A DNA stretch of 50,908 nt. Source: CAZLKN01 sp964560135. GTDB taxonomy: Bacteria > Actinomycetota > JAICYB01. The notes below the pieces were generated by a model. That model was given only the letters and a program-made list of their open reading frames with translations, did no database searches and was not told the origin of the DNA. Where the stretch lies: NCBI GenBank assembly GCA_964560135.1, contig CAZLKN010000021.1, positions 1-50,908 on the forward strand. Direction: 5' to 3'. Below are positions 7,120 to 17,064 of this stretch, piece by piece. The position numbers were made by a program, and so were the translations under genes. Each line of letters begins with the position of its first letter. The first letter of the stretch is position 1.

Positions 7120-8768
7120 CCGAAGGCCGGCACCGCCCGTTCGACGACGGCCCGCAGCCCCGCTGAGGGCGGGAGTGTCCCGAAAGCCCGGCCCCCGTGG
7201 GGGTCCAGTCGCGATGCGCAGAAAGCGTCGGCGATCTCGGGTGGCGCGTGACGGATGAGCAGCGACCCCTGGAGGGCCAGCGCCATCCGCTCCACGACCG
7301 TGCGTGCGCGGGTCTCGGTGTCGGCGGTGCGGCCGAGTTCCTCGCGCAATTCGCCGACGGCGCGGTCCAGTCTGCCGTCGGCGCCCGCGGCGGCGTCCAG
7401 TTCATCGAGGAACACCGCGAGGCTGTCGGGCTCGCGGACCATCGCCCGCAGGACGTCCAGGCACATGACGTTGCCCGATCCCTCCCAGATCGAGTTCAGC
7501 GGAGACTCGCGGAACAGGCGGGGCATGATCGACTCCTCCACGTACCCGTTGCCGCCCAGGCACTCGAGGGCTTCGGCGGCGTGGACCGGCCAGCGCTTGC
7601 ACACCCAGTACTTGGCCACCGCCGTGGCAATCCGCCGGAAGTGCGCCTCCCGCTCGTCGGATGCCGCGGCGTCGTAGGCACGGGCCAGCCGGAGGGCCAC
7701 GGCCGTGGCCGCCTCGGATTCCACGGCGAGGTCCGCCAGCACGTTGACCATCAGCGGTTGCTCTGCGAGCAGTTTCCCGAACGCCGCGCGGTGAGCCGCG
7801 TGGTGCGTGGCCTGTGTTACACCGAGACGCATCCCGGCCGTCGCGCCGAGCACGCAGTCGAGGCGGGTGTGGTTCACCATGCCGATGATCGTGCGGACAC
7901 CACGGCCCTCTTCTCCAAGGAGCAACGCCCACGCGCCGTCGAACTCGACCTCGCTGGACGAATTGGACCGGTTGCCCAGCTTGTCCTTCAGCCGCTGGAG
8001 GTGGAAACGGTTGCGTTCGCCGTCGGGGGTGAATCGCGGGAGCAGGAAGCACGAAAGACCTCCGGGGGTCTGCGCGAGCACGAGGAACGCATCGCACATG
8101 GGGGCCGAGCAGAACCACTTGTGGCCGGTGAGCACGAACGCGCCCTCCCCGACCGGCTCGGCCCGCGTGGTATTCGCCCGGACGTCCGACCCGCCCTGCT
8201 TCTCGGTCATCGCCATCCCGCACAGTGCCCCGTCCTTGCCCGGGGACGGGCGCAAGCGCCCGTCGTACACCAGCGAGGTGAAGCGTGGCTCCCACTCGGC
8301 GGCGACCTCCGGTGTGCTGCGCAGTGCCGGCACCGCGGAGTAGGTCATCGAGATCGGGCATCCGTGTCCCGCCTCGACCTGGGACCACACGATCATCTTC
8401 GCAGCCCGGGCCACGTGAGCGCCGGAGCGCGCCTCGCGCCACGGCCCGGCGTGGATCCCCTCGGCGACCGCCACGCGCATCAGCTCATGCCACGCGGGAT
8501 GAAACTCGACCTCGTCGATGCGGTGGCCGAACCGGTCGTGGGTCCGCAGCGCGGGTGGGTTGGCGTTGGCGGCGAATCCCCACCCGATCGCCTCTTCGGA
8601 TCCCGCAAGGCGGCCGAGGGCTTCGAGTTCGGCCCGGGCCCATCCGGCCCCCTCGCGGTCGACGGCCTCCACGAGGGCCCGGTCGGCGCCGAAGACGTTG
8701 TACCCGACGAGCGGGGGCGGCTGGTTGAAGACCTCGTGGGTCCGGCGTCCGTGCTCGACGAGGGCCAT
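7116..8768 (-). CDS. aidB: acyl-CoA dehydrogenase, AidB-like
   Basis: The 550-residue protein is close in length to E. coli AidB (about 540) and longer than ordinary acyl-CoA dehydrogenases, because it has the extra DNA-binding type C-terminal domain. Visible family segments are the flavin/substrate-binding MAMTEKQGGSDVRANTT, GHKWFCSAPMCD, and RDA-type LGGNGYVEESIMPRLFRE followed by WEGSGNVMCLDVLRAM. AidB proteins are flavoproteins linked to the adaptive response to DNA alkylation. The ATG at 8768 is preceded by AGGAGGAG at good spacing; the frame stays open upstream but lacks family similarity there. It is convergent with the basic-protein gene, and divergent from the osmoprotectant operon. 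Confidence 0.92.
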   Translation of the reverse strand: MALVEHGRRTHEVFNQPPPLVGYNVFGADRALVEAVDREGAGWARAELEALGRLAGSEEAIGWGFAANANPPALRTHDRFGHRIDEVEFHPAWHELMRVAVAEGIHAGPWREARSGAHVARAAKMIVWSQVEAGHGCPISMTYSAVPALRSTPEVAAEWEPRFTSLVYDGRLRPSPGKDGALCGMAMTEKQGGSDVRANTTRAEPVGEGAFVLTGHKWFCSAPMCDAFLVLAQTPGGLSCFLLPRFTPDGERNRFHLQRLKDKLGNRSNSSSEVEFDGAWALLLGEEGRGVRTIIGMVNHTRLDCVLGATAGMRLGVTQATHHAAHRAAFGKLLAEQPLMVNVLADLAVESEAATAVALRLARAYDAAASDEREAHFRRIATAVAKYWVCKRWPVHAAEALECLGGNGYVEESIMPRLFRESPLNSIWEGSGNVMCLDVLRAMVREPDSLAVFLDELDAAAGADGRLDRAVGELREELGRTADTETRARTVVERMALALQGSLLIRHAPPEIADAFCASRLDPHGGRAFGTLPPSAGLRAVVERAVPAFG

Positions 8769-8859
8769 GTCTCCTCCTGTCGGGTCGCTTCCTCCCCCGA
8801 TGGTCGCACGAGCCGGCCCCGATGTGGCGCCGACACCGGCTGGAGTGTCAGGGTGAGGC

Positions 8860-9980
<1,121 letters not shown>

Positions 9981-9981
<1 letters not shown>

Positions 9982-10655
9982 TGCCGGCCCAGGTGCGCCG
10001 TCCGATCTTCGAGCCCGGCTGGGTGGTCGGCCGCCTGGACCGGTTCTGGGACCTCGCGGTCGAGCATCTGATCCTCACGGCGATCGCGATGGGCCTCGGA
10101 CTCGTGATCGCCGCGGCGCTTGCGGCGCTGGCCATGCGGTGGCGGCGCCTCTACGGGCCCGTCGTCGCCGTCACGGGGGCCCTGTACACGATCCCGAGCC
10201 TGGCCCTGTTCGCCATCCTGATCCCCTTCACGGGCTTCTCGCGCACCACCGCCGAGGTGGCGCTGGTCAGCTACACCCTGCTGATCCTCGTCCGGAACAT
10301 GGTCGTCGGCATCGACGGGGTGCCTGCCGACGTGAAGGAGGCCGCCCTCGGCATGGGCTACACACCCCTGCGATTGTTCTGGGAGATCGAACTGCCGCTC
10401 GCGCTGCCCGTGATCATCGCCGGGATCCGCATCGCCACCGTCACGATCGTGGGGTTGGTGACGGTCACGGCGTTGATCGGCCTCGGGGGCCTGGGCGTTC
10501 TGATCCTCGACGGCTTCCGCCGGGGGATCCTCTTCCCGACGGCGATCATCATGGGCACCGTGCTGTCTGCGCTGCTGGCCGCCGTCCTCGACCTGCTCCT
10601 GCTCGGCCTCCAGCGGCTGCTCACCCCGTGGACGACGAAGGCGGGTGCCGCCTGA
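9981..10655 (+). CDS. proW: osmoprotectant ABC transporter permease (first)
   Basis: The 224-residue inner-membrane permease has five to six helices and the cytoplasmic EAA loop (EAALGMGYTPLRLFWEIELPLALP) that contacts the ATPase. The fold and length match the BPD_transp_1 family members of the OpuC/ProWZ type. The start is fixed by the TGATG overlap with the ATPase gene, which implies translational coupling. It pairs with the second permease to form the channel. Confidence 0.93.
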
Positions 10656-11374
10656 TGGAGTTCCTGGGCGAGCTCGTGGGCTGGTTCGCGGACGCCGAGC
10701 GTTGGCGTGGTTCGTCCGGCATCCCCGTGCGGGTCTGGGAGCACCTCGAGGTCTCACTGCTCGCGACGGTCGCCGCCGCCGTGGCCATGATCCCTCCGGC
10801 CATCGGGCTGGCGCATCACCGCAAGGGGGAGTTCGCCGCCAACGCGCTGGTGAACGTGGGCCGGGCGGTGCCCTCGTTCGGGATCATCATGGGAGCGGCG
10901 ATCATCACGCTCCCGCTGGGTCTGGGTATGGGGTTCTGGCCGACGTTCGTCGCCCTGTTCGCGCTGGCCCTGCCCCCCATCTTCACCAACACCTACACGG
11001 GGGTGAGTGGCATCGAGCCGGCCGTCGTGGAGGCGGCCCGGGGGATGGGGCTGCGGGAGAGCGACATCATGGCCCGGGTGGAGCTCCCGCTGGCGATGCC
11101 CGTACTGCTCGCCGGGCTGCGGGTGGCCACGGTGCAGGTGATCGCCACCGCGACCCTCGGGTCGGTGCTGCTGTTCGGTGGCCTCGGCCGCTACATCGTC
11201 GACGGGATGGCCCGGCGGGACAACGCGATGCTCGTCGCCGGTGCGTTGCTCGTCGCGCTGCTCGTCGTGGTCACCGAGGTGGGTTTCGGTCTGGCCGAAC
11301 GCAGGCTGCTGCCGAAGGGTGTGCGCCCGGTGGACGCGACCGACCACACGGTCGAAACGGCGCTCGCAACCTGA
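10655..11374 (+). CDS. proZ: osmoprotectant ABC transporter permease (second)
   Basis: The 239-residue permease is the partner of the preceding one. Its EAA loop reads EAARGMGLRESDIMARVELP followed by LAMPVLLAG. Start and preceding stop overlap as TGATG at 10653-10657, again indicating coupled translation. Two separate permease genes mark this as the OpuC/OpuB or actinobacterial ProVWZX type rather than the single-permease OpuA type. It is followed after 67 bases by the solute-binding protein. Confidence 0.93.
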   Translation: MEFLGELVGWFADAERWRGSSGIPVRVWEHLEVSLLATVAAAVAMIPPAIGLAHHRKGEFAANALVNVGRAVPSFGIIMGAAIITLPLGLGMGFWPTFVALFALALPPIFTNTYTGVSGIEPAVVEAARGMGLRESDIMARVELPLAMPVLLAGLRVATVQVIATATLGSVLLFGGLGRYIVDGMARRDNAMLVAGALLVALLVVVTEVGFGLAERRLLPKGVRPVDATDHTVETALAT

Positions 11375-11441
11375 AGAGCGCAGGCGATCATGTGGTATGA
11401 GATACGGGTCCCATCCGCAAAAACGTGCCAGGGGGTCGTCC

Positions 11442-12362
11442 ATGAACCGACGTTCCGTTCGCTTACTCCTCGCGTCCATGCTGGCGCTCACGGTGCTCGG
11501 TGCGGCCTGCGCAACCGATGACAACGAGCCCCTCACCGAACCGCGAGACGGTCCCACGATCACGATCGCGTCCTTCGATTTCTCGGAGAGCGTGATCCTC
11601 GCCGAGATCTACGCGCAGACCCTGGAGGCCGAGGGATTCCCCGTCGAGCGGAAGCTGAGCCTGGGGGCCCGGGAGCTGATCTTCCCGTCCATCGAGCGGG
11701 GTGAGATCGACTTCCTGCCCGAGTACGTCGGCTCGTCGCTGAGCGTCGGGTTCGGCCTGGAGCCACCCACCGATCCCCAGGAGGCCTACGGCCAGCTCGA
11801 AGAGGCCTTCGCCGAGCGTGGCGTCACCGTGCTCGAGGCCGCCCCGGGCGAAGACAAGAACGTGTACGTGGTCACCGACGAGTTCGCCGAGGAGCACAGC
11901 CTGGAGACGATCAGCGACCTGGCGAACGTCCAGGACACCATCGGGTTCGGCGCCCCGCCCGAGTGCGAGGACCGGGACACCTGCCTCGTGGGGCTCGAAG
12001 AGGTCTACGGCCTGACGAACCTCGACTTCCGGCCCATCGGCGAGTTCGGCGCGCGGGTCGCGGCACTCAGCGCCGGCGAGGTGCAGCTGGTGGCGCTCTT
12101 CTCGACCCAGCCGGTGATCGCGCAGGAGGGCTGGGTGGCGCTGGAGGACGACCAGCGCATCACACCGTCGGAGCACATCGTGCCCGTCGTTCGTGACGAG
12201 ATCGTGGAGGCGTACGGCGACGACCTCGTGGGCATCATCGACCGGGTCACCGCCCGCATCACGACCGAGGTGCTGCTCGAGCTCAACGGGCGGGTGGAGC
12301 TCGACGTGGAGGACCCGCAGGACGTCGCCGGCGAATGGCTACGCGAGCAGGGTTTCATCTAG
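11442..12362 (+). CDS. proX: osmoprotectant-binding lipoprotein
   Basis: The 306-residue protein is the substrate-binding component. A lipoprotein signal peptide ends in LTVLGAAC with the lipidated cysteine at C23. The mature part is an OpuAC-type type II binding protein (ITIASFDFSESVILAEIYAQ at the start, and ELIFPSIERGEIDFLPEYVG). An AGGGGG ribosome binding site lies before the ATG. Two cysteines (ECEDRDTC) could form a disulfide in the second lobe. The larger gap before this gene may allow it extra expression relative to the membrane parts, as is common for binding proteins. The exact ligand cannot be read from the sequence. Confidence 0.93.
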   Translation: MNRRSVRLLLASMLALTVLGAACATDDNEPLTEPRDGPTITIASFDFSESVILAEIYAQTLEAEGFPVERKLSLGARELIFPSIERGEIDFLPEYVGSSLSVGFGLEPPTDPQEAYGQLEEAFAERGVTVLEAAPGEDKNVYVVTDEFAEEHSLETISDLANVQDTIGFGAPPECEDRDTCLVGLEEVYGLTNLDFRPIGEFGARVAALSAGEVQLVALFSTQPVIAQEGWVALEDDQRITPSEHIVPVVRDEIVEAYGDDLVGIIDRVTARITTEVLLELNGRVELDVEDPQDVAGEWLREQGFI

Positions 12363-12434
12363 AGCGAGGCAGGAGGCGGGGAGGACGACGGCGAAGCCTT
12401 GAGCCGGGGGGTCCACTGAGGAGGAGGTACCCGG

Positions 12435-13409
12435 GTGGTGCTGCGGAGGATCTGCTCCCTGCTGTGTCTGGTCCTGAGCGCGGTCGTGCTGCCGGTGGGT
12501 GCCGGGGCGACGGCGCCCACAGCGGTGCCGGCCCCCGGGGAGGGCGACGCCCCGAAGAACGCCCCGAAGACGGATGCCTGCCTCGAGGCCGCGATCGCGG
12601 TGCCCGGCACGGTCCTGCTCTCCGACGACGACCAGGACGACGACGACGACGGGGAGCACGAGGACGATCCCCTCGCCCCCTGCCAGGGCATCCGGCCCGG
12701 TGGTGCGCTGATCCTGCGCGCCGAGCCGTTCGAGTTCGTCTACTGCTCGCTCGCGTTCCTGGTCACCGACGGGACCCACGTCTACGCCACCACCGCGGGG
12801 CACTGCGTGGCCGAGGAGTTCGGTGTGCCCACCCTGGGGGAGCAGGTGAGCGCGCACGGCGTCCCCGGGACCTTCGGAGAGGTCGTCTACCAGTGGTGTG
12901 AGGGTGAGGCCTTGAACGGCGGTTGCGGGGCGGGCTCCGATTTCGCACTGATCCGGATCGACACCGCAGCCAAGCACTTCGCGAACCCGGCGATGTGCAC
13001 CTGGGGGGCACCGAGCGGCATCTTCACCGCGTCCGACGAGACCCCCAGAGAATTGCGGCACTTCGGATGGGGACTCGGGTTCGGCGGCGGGGCCGCGGGG
13101 GTCGGCACTTCCGAACGCACCATCCAGCCCGGAAACCCAGCGACCCAGGCGCGCCGGTCGATCGGGTTCGACTTCTCGCGCTCGCGTGCCGTCCTCGGTG
13201 CGGGGGCGGCTGTTTCCGGCGACTCCGGCAGCGGGGTCCTCGTCAGCGAGCTGCCTGAGCTCCCGTCCACGGACCAGCCGGCTCCGCGCGCACTCGGGAT
13301 CCTGACTCACCTCGGCGCAGGCACGATCGTGATCCAACGGCTGGACGCGAGCCTGGCGAAGGCCGGCGAGGCCATGGGGAAGACCTTCACCCTCTGGACG
13401 GGTCCCTGA
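12435..13409 (+). CDS. secreted trypsin-like serine protease (S1 family)
   Basis: The 324-residue product starts at a GTG seven bases after GAGGAGG and carries a Sec signal peptide to about residue 25. The chymotrypsin-fold triad is complete: H123 in TTAGHCV, D169 in GSDFALIRI and S264 in SGDSGSG. Six or more cysteines suggest disulfides. Between signal and catalytic domain lies a proline-rich stretch and then a very acidic insert, DDDQDDDDDGEHEDD (residues about 57-73), which could bind calcium or act as a propeptide. It is not an HtrA protein, since no PDZ domain follows. It stands alone between the transporter operon and the HD hydrolase gene. Confidence 0.87.
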   Translation: MVLRRICSLLCLVLSAVVLPVGAGATAPTAVPAPGEGDAPKNAPKTDACLEAAIAVPGTVLLSDDDQDDDDDGEHEDDPLAPCQGIRPGGALILRAEPFEFVYCSLAFLVTDGTHVYATTAGHCVAEEFGVPTLGEQVSAHGVPGTFGEVVYQWCEGEALNGGCGAGSDFALIRIDTAAKHFANPAMCTWGAPSGIFTASDETPRELRHFGWGLGFGGGAAGVGTSERTIQPGNPATQARRSIGFDFSRSRAVLGAGAAVSGDSGSGVLVSELPELPSTDQPAPRALGILTHLGAGTIVIQRLDASLAKAGEAMGKTFTLWTGP

Positions 13410-13464
13410 CCGAAGGCCGCGGACCGGATCGACGTCTGTGGCCGTGACCCCGATACTGGGCGGG

Positions 13465-14052
13465 ATGCCCGCCGACCGGTTGGAGCGCCAGCTCGCGTTC
13501 GTCCGCGAGATCGACAAGGCCAAGGGCGTCCTGCGCCAGAACCCGTTGAGCGACGACTCCCGCCGGGAGAACGACGCCGAGCACATGTGGCACCTGTCGG
13601 TGATGGCCATGGTGCTGGCCGAGCACGCCACCGAGACCGTGGATCTGCTGCGCGTGCTCCGGATGCTGCTCATCCACGACATCGTCGAGATCGACGCGGG
13701 GGACACGTTCGTCTACGACGACGCCGCCCGGGAGGGGAAGCAGGCACGTGAGCGGGAGGCGGCCGAACGGATCTTCGGGATCCTCCCCGAGGACCAGGGG
13801 GCCGAGCTGCGCGATCTGTGGGAGGAGTTCGAGGCTCGGGCGACGCCGGAGGCGCGGTTCGCCGTCGCCGTCGACCGCCTGCTGCCGATGATGCTGAATC
13901 ACGCCTCCGGCGGCGGCGCGTGGAGCGTGCACGGGATCACCAACGACCGGGTCCGGGCCCGCAATGAGCACATCGCCGAGGTCGCACCGGATCTGTGGGA
14001 GGCCGCGCGGGCGCTCATCGACGACGCCGTCGCCCGCGGCATCCTCGGCTGA
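13465..14052 (+). CDS. HD-domain phosphohydrolase (YfbR/HDDC2-like)
   Basis: The 195-residue protein has the metal-binding H...HD...D pattern: ENDAEHMWHLSVMAM, LLIHDIVEIDAGD and AVAVDRLLPMM. This arrangement and length match the YfbR/HDDC2 group, several of which are 5'-deoxynucleotidases. The substrate here is an inference. The ATG at 13465 fits the family start (ADRLERQLAFVREIDKAKGVLRQ-type); an upstream in-frame GTG at 13438 would add nine residues and neither has a convincing ribosome binding site. It ends 82 bases before the ceramidase-like gene. Confidence 0.85.
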   Translation: MPADRLERQLAFVREIDKAKGVLRQNPLSDDSRRENDAEHMWHLSVMAMVLAEHATETVDLLRVLRMLLIHDIVEIDAGDTFVYDDAAREGKQAREREAAERIFGILPEDQGAELRDLWEEFEARATPEARFAVAVDRLLPMMLNHASGGGAWSVHGITNDRVRARNEHIAEVAPDLWEAARALIDDAVARGILG

Positions 14053-14134
14053 GGCCTCTCCGGGGCGGGGAAGGGTTCTCCGGCCCCACGGCGAACCCAT
14101 CCACCACGAGGTTCGTCCGTAGAAGGGGGCACTG

Positions 14135-15862
14135 ATGAAGCGCACGCTGGTGTTCGTCCTCGTCCTCGGCGTCGGCTGCTTGTCCGCTCTGGGCAACGCC
14201 GTCGCCTCCTCCCACGACACAACGGACGGGCTCATGGCGGGGTTCGCCACGCGCACGATCACGCCCGTGGGGCCCTCGCCCGACGGTTGGGACTTCTGGG
14301 TGAACCCCACCACGCAGATGTGGAGCGAGCCCTTCGAGGACCTGAACGACAACGGCTGCTGGGACCGGGACGAGCCCTTCACCGACGACCCGCGCAATTC
14401 GGTGGTCGACCCGCAGTCGACCGGCAAGTGGGATGGGATCTGGACCAACGCCGGCTTCGGGGGCCAGTGCGCCCAGGGTGTCCTCGACGACACCTGGGCG
14501 CGGGCGGTGGTGCTGTCCTCGGGCGGAACGACGGTGGCCATGGTGTCGCTGGACGTCGTCGGGTTCTTCAACGAGGAGATCGACCGCGCCCAGGCCGAGC
14601 TGGAGGCCACCGGCCGCGTCCCCGGCCTCGACGGACTCGTCGTGGCGTCCACCCATACCCACGAGGGCCCGGACACCATGGGTCTGTGGGGCGACTTCCC
14701 CAACGACGGCAAGTTCCCGCTGTACCAGGCCTACATCCGCAGCCAGATCGTGGACGCCGTCATCGACGCCTACGAAGCGATGGAGCCGGCATCGGTGCGC
14801 TTCGGGCAGGGTGAGCAGACCTTCGGGCTGCGCGACTCCCGGCCCCCGGAGGTCATCGACGCGGACGTGTGGGCGGCGGAGTTCGTCGCCGTCGACGACG
14901 GGGAGACCATCGGCACCCTCGTGAACTGGTCGAACCACCCGGAGGTCCTTTGGAGCGGCAACCCCTTCATCTCCAGCGACTACCCGCACGCGATCCGCGA
15001 GAAGATGGAGCGGGAGCTCGGCGGGGTCGCGATCTTCTTCGTGGGCAGCGTCGGGGGCCTCATGACTCCGGGAAGCTCTCCGGAGGAGCAGCGCTACGAC
15101 AGGCTGATCGAGATCGGTGAACGGGTGGCCGGCACCGCCATCGACGCGCTCGACGGCCAGCCGCTGCTCGACGATCCGTCGCTGGCGGTCGCCCACCGCA
15201 GCTTCTTCCTGCCCCTCGACAACCAGTCGCTGCGGGCACTGAACGCGGCCGGGATGTTCGACAAGCAGGGCTATACGGCGGGAGTGCCGACGGCCACCGT
15301 GGGTCAGGACGTGAAGACCGAGATGTACGCGGTCACCCTCGGGCCCGCAGTGTTCGTGACGGTGCCCGGCGAACTGTTCCCAGAGATCGCCCTGGGCGTC
15401 TACGGCCGGGAGGACTGCACGGAGGCGGACACCGGACGCCCCTACGAGCCGGGGATCCGTGCCCAGTTCGACGAGGCCGACTACCACTTCGTGCTGGGTC
15501 TGGGTATGGACGAGCTCGGCTACATCGTCCCCGGCTACGACTTCTGGTACGTGGGCGTCGACCAGCCGACCGGCCGCGGCGGCGATCCGTTCGAGAACCC
15601 CGAGCGGTGGGCGGGCCGCGAGTTCGCGTCCCCGTCGGCGGCGACCGGCATCGGGGTGGTCCAGGCCGAGGACCCGTGCGGTGAGCGCCACTACGAGGAG
15701 ACGGTGTCCGCGTCCAGCGTGATGGCACCGGTGGTGGCCTGCGTCGCCGCCGAGCTGGCCGGGAAGGATCCGTGGAACGACCCGGACAACTACGCGGCCT
15801 GCGCTCCCGGGAACACGACCACGGGACCGATGGGAGTGAATCCGACGTATCTGCTCGACTAG
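14135..15862 (+). CDS. secreted neutral/alkaline ceramidase-like protein
   Basis: The 575-residue product has a Sec signal peptide (to about residue 24) and a ceramidase N-terminal-type domain. The metal motif STHTHEGPD (H174 and H176) matches the family STHTHSGPGG, and NHPEVLW with SSDYPH matches the second conserved patch. Neutral ceramidases cleave the amide bond of ceramide with a zinc-water. The C-terminal immunoglobulin-like domain of classic enzymes is short or absent. At residues 69-80 an EF-hand-like loop DLNDNGCWDRDE interrupts the N-terminal region. The ATG follows GAAGGGGG at good spacing. Substrate could be a lipid amide or another ester/amide; the exact activity is not proven. 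Confidence 0.75.
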   Translation: MKRTLVFVLVLGVGCLSALGNAVASSHDTTDGLMAGFATRTITPVGPSPDGWDFWVNPTTQMWSEPFEDLNDNGCWDRDEPFTDDPRNSVVDPQSTGKWDGIWTNAGFGGQCAQGVLDDTWARAVVLSSGGTTVAMVSLDVVGFFNEEIDRAQAELEATGRVPGLDGLVVASTHTHEGPDTMGLWGDFPNDGKFPLYQAYIRSQIVDAVIDAYEAMEPASVRFGQGEQTFGLRDSRPPEVIDADVWAAEFVAVDDGETIGTLVNWSNHPEVLWSGNPFISSDYPHAIREKMERELGGVAIFFVGSVGGLMTPGSSPEEQRYDRLIEIGERVAGTAIDALDGQPLLDDPSLAVAHRSFFLPLDNQSLRALNAAGMFDKQGYTAGVPTATVGQDVKTEMYAVTLGPAVFVTVPGELFPEIALGVYGREDCTEADTGRPYEPGIRAQFDEADYHFVLGLGMDELGYIVPGYDFWYVGVDQPTGRGGDPFENPERWAGREFASPSAATGIGVVQAEDPCGERHYEETVSASSVMAPVVACVAAELAGKDPWNDPDNYAACAPGNTTTGPMGVNPTYLLD

Positions 15863-15963
15863 GGGGATAAGTCCGAGCCGGGTTCGGGTGAGGAACCGTT
15901 TGCCCCGGCCCCCGCCGGGTAATCGCCGTACATCGGATCGTCGGCCCTGGTGAGGTGAGGCAC
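15863..15963 (+). promoter_or_regulatory. leader with two hairpins before the L,D-transpeptidase gene
   Basis: Two hairpins lie in this gap. GGTTC at 15881-15885 pairs with GAACC at 15893-15897, and CCCGGC (15904-15909) pairs perfectly with GCCGGG (15914-15919). The second could terminate the ceramidase-like gene. Single-stranded pieces (AGTCC, GAGCCGG, GGAACC, GGGTAATCG) recall parts of actinobacterial ydaO/c-di-AMP riboswitches, but the conserved 3' half of that class is not visible, so this is only a weak suggestion. Confidence 0.3.
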
Positions 15964-17025
15964 GTGACGGGGGTGCAGCGCGAGTTCGCCGGCGCCGGGC
16001 GCCGCTCGCGGCGGTTCCTGATCGGATCGATCCTGCTGGTTCTCGCGCTCGCGATGACCGGCTCCGGGGTTGCCTGGAGCTACGACCGCGCCCACGACCA
16101 GCGGCTCACGCCCGGCACCGTCATCGCCGGTGTCCCAGTGGGCGGGCTGACGGTGGCGGAGGCCGTCGAGGAGGTGCGCGAACGCGTCGAGGAGCCGCTC
16201 CACCGGAGCGTCACGCTGACGGCGGCCGGCGTGCAGGTCGCGACCACCCCGTGGGAGCTCGGCCTCCGGGCCGACGTGGAGAGCGAGGTGCTCGGGGTCC
16301 TCGACGACCAGCGTTCGCAGAACGTGCTCGTCCGGACGTGGCGCCGGGTGGTGGCGGGCGGTTCGGGCGTGTCCCTCGAACCCGAGCTCGACCGTGAGCT
16401 CGTGCGCGCGGCCGTAGAGGGCTTCGCGGAGCAGGCCGACCGGCCCCCCGTCGACGCCGAGATGACCGTCGAGGACGGCTGGGTCGAGGCACGGCGAGCG
16501 AGGGACGGCTTCCGGGTCGACCGTGAGGCTGCCGTGGACGCCGTAGCTGCGGGGCTGGCCGCCGACCACGACGACCTCGAGGTGCCGGGGGCCGTGGTGC
16601 GTCCGGAAGTGCCCGACGAGGCCCTGGGGAAGGTGATCCTCATCCATACGGGCTCCAACCGCCTCTACCTTTACGAGGGTGGGGAGATCGTCCGTGACCA
16701 TCCGGTGGCATCCGGCAAGCGCGGCTACAGCACGCCGACCGGCGACTTCCACGTGACCCTCAAGCGCCGCCATCCCTCGTGGGGCAACCCGGGCAGCGCG
16801 TGGGCGCGCAGCATGCCGCAGTACATCGGACCCGGTCCGAACAATCCTCTGGGGACCAGGGCGATGAACATCAATGCCCGAGGGATCAGGATCCACGGCA
16901 CCGCCGACCGCGGCTCCATCGGACGGCACGCGTCGCACGGATGCGTCCGGATGTTCCGGGAGCACGTCGAGGAGTTGTTCGAGCTCGTGGACGTCGGCAC
17001 CCCGGTGATCATCCGTCGGCTGTAG
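15964..17025 (+). CDS. L,D-transpeptidase (YkuD) with PG_binding_4-like domain
   Basis: The 353-residue protein has one N-terminal membrane anchor (about residues 17-38). A region of the VanW/PG_binding_4 type follows (ending near residue 215), then a C-terminal YkuD domain. The catalytic pattern is complete: H311 in IHGTAD and SHGCVRM with H325 and C327. These enzymes form 3-3 cross-links in peptidoglycan outside the membrane, common in actinobacteria. The GTG at 15964 follows GGTGAGG at short spacing; a GTG at 15955 would add three residues. A membrane Ser/Thr kinase gene follows 39 bases downstream. Confidence 0.93.
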   Translation: MTGVQREFAGAGRRSRRFLIGSILLVLALAMTGSGVAWSYDRAHDQRLTPGTVIAGVPVGGLTVAEAVEEVRERVEEPLHRSVTLTAAGVQVATTPWELGLRADVESEVLGVLDDQRSQNVLVRTWRRVVAGGSGVSLEPELDRELVRAAVEGFAEQADRPPVDAEMTVEDGWVEARRARDGFRVDREAAVDAVAAGLAADHDDLEVPGAVVRPEVPDEALGKVILIHTGSNRLYLYEGGEIVRDHPVASGKRGYSTPTGDFHVTLKRRHPSWGNPGSAWARSMPQYIGPGPNNPLGTRAMNINARGIRIHGTADRGSIGRHASHGCVRMFREHVEELFELVDVGTPVIIRRL

Positions 17026-17064
17026 GGATTACCGGCACGGCCGCTGGGGTATCCCCGGGGCAAG

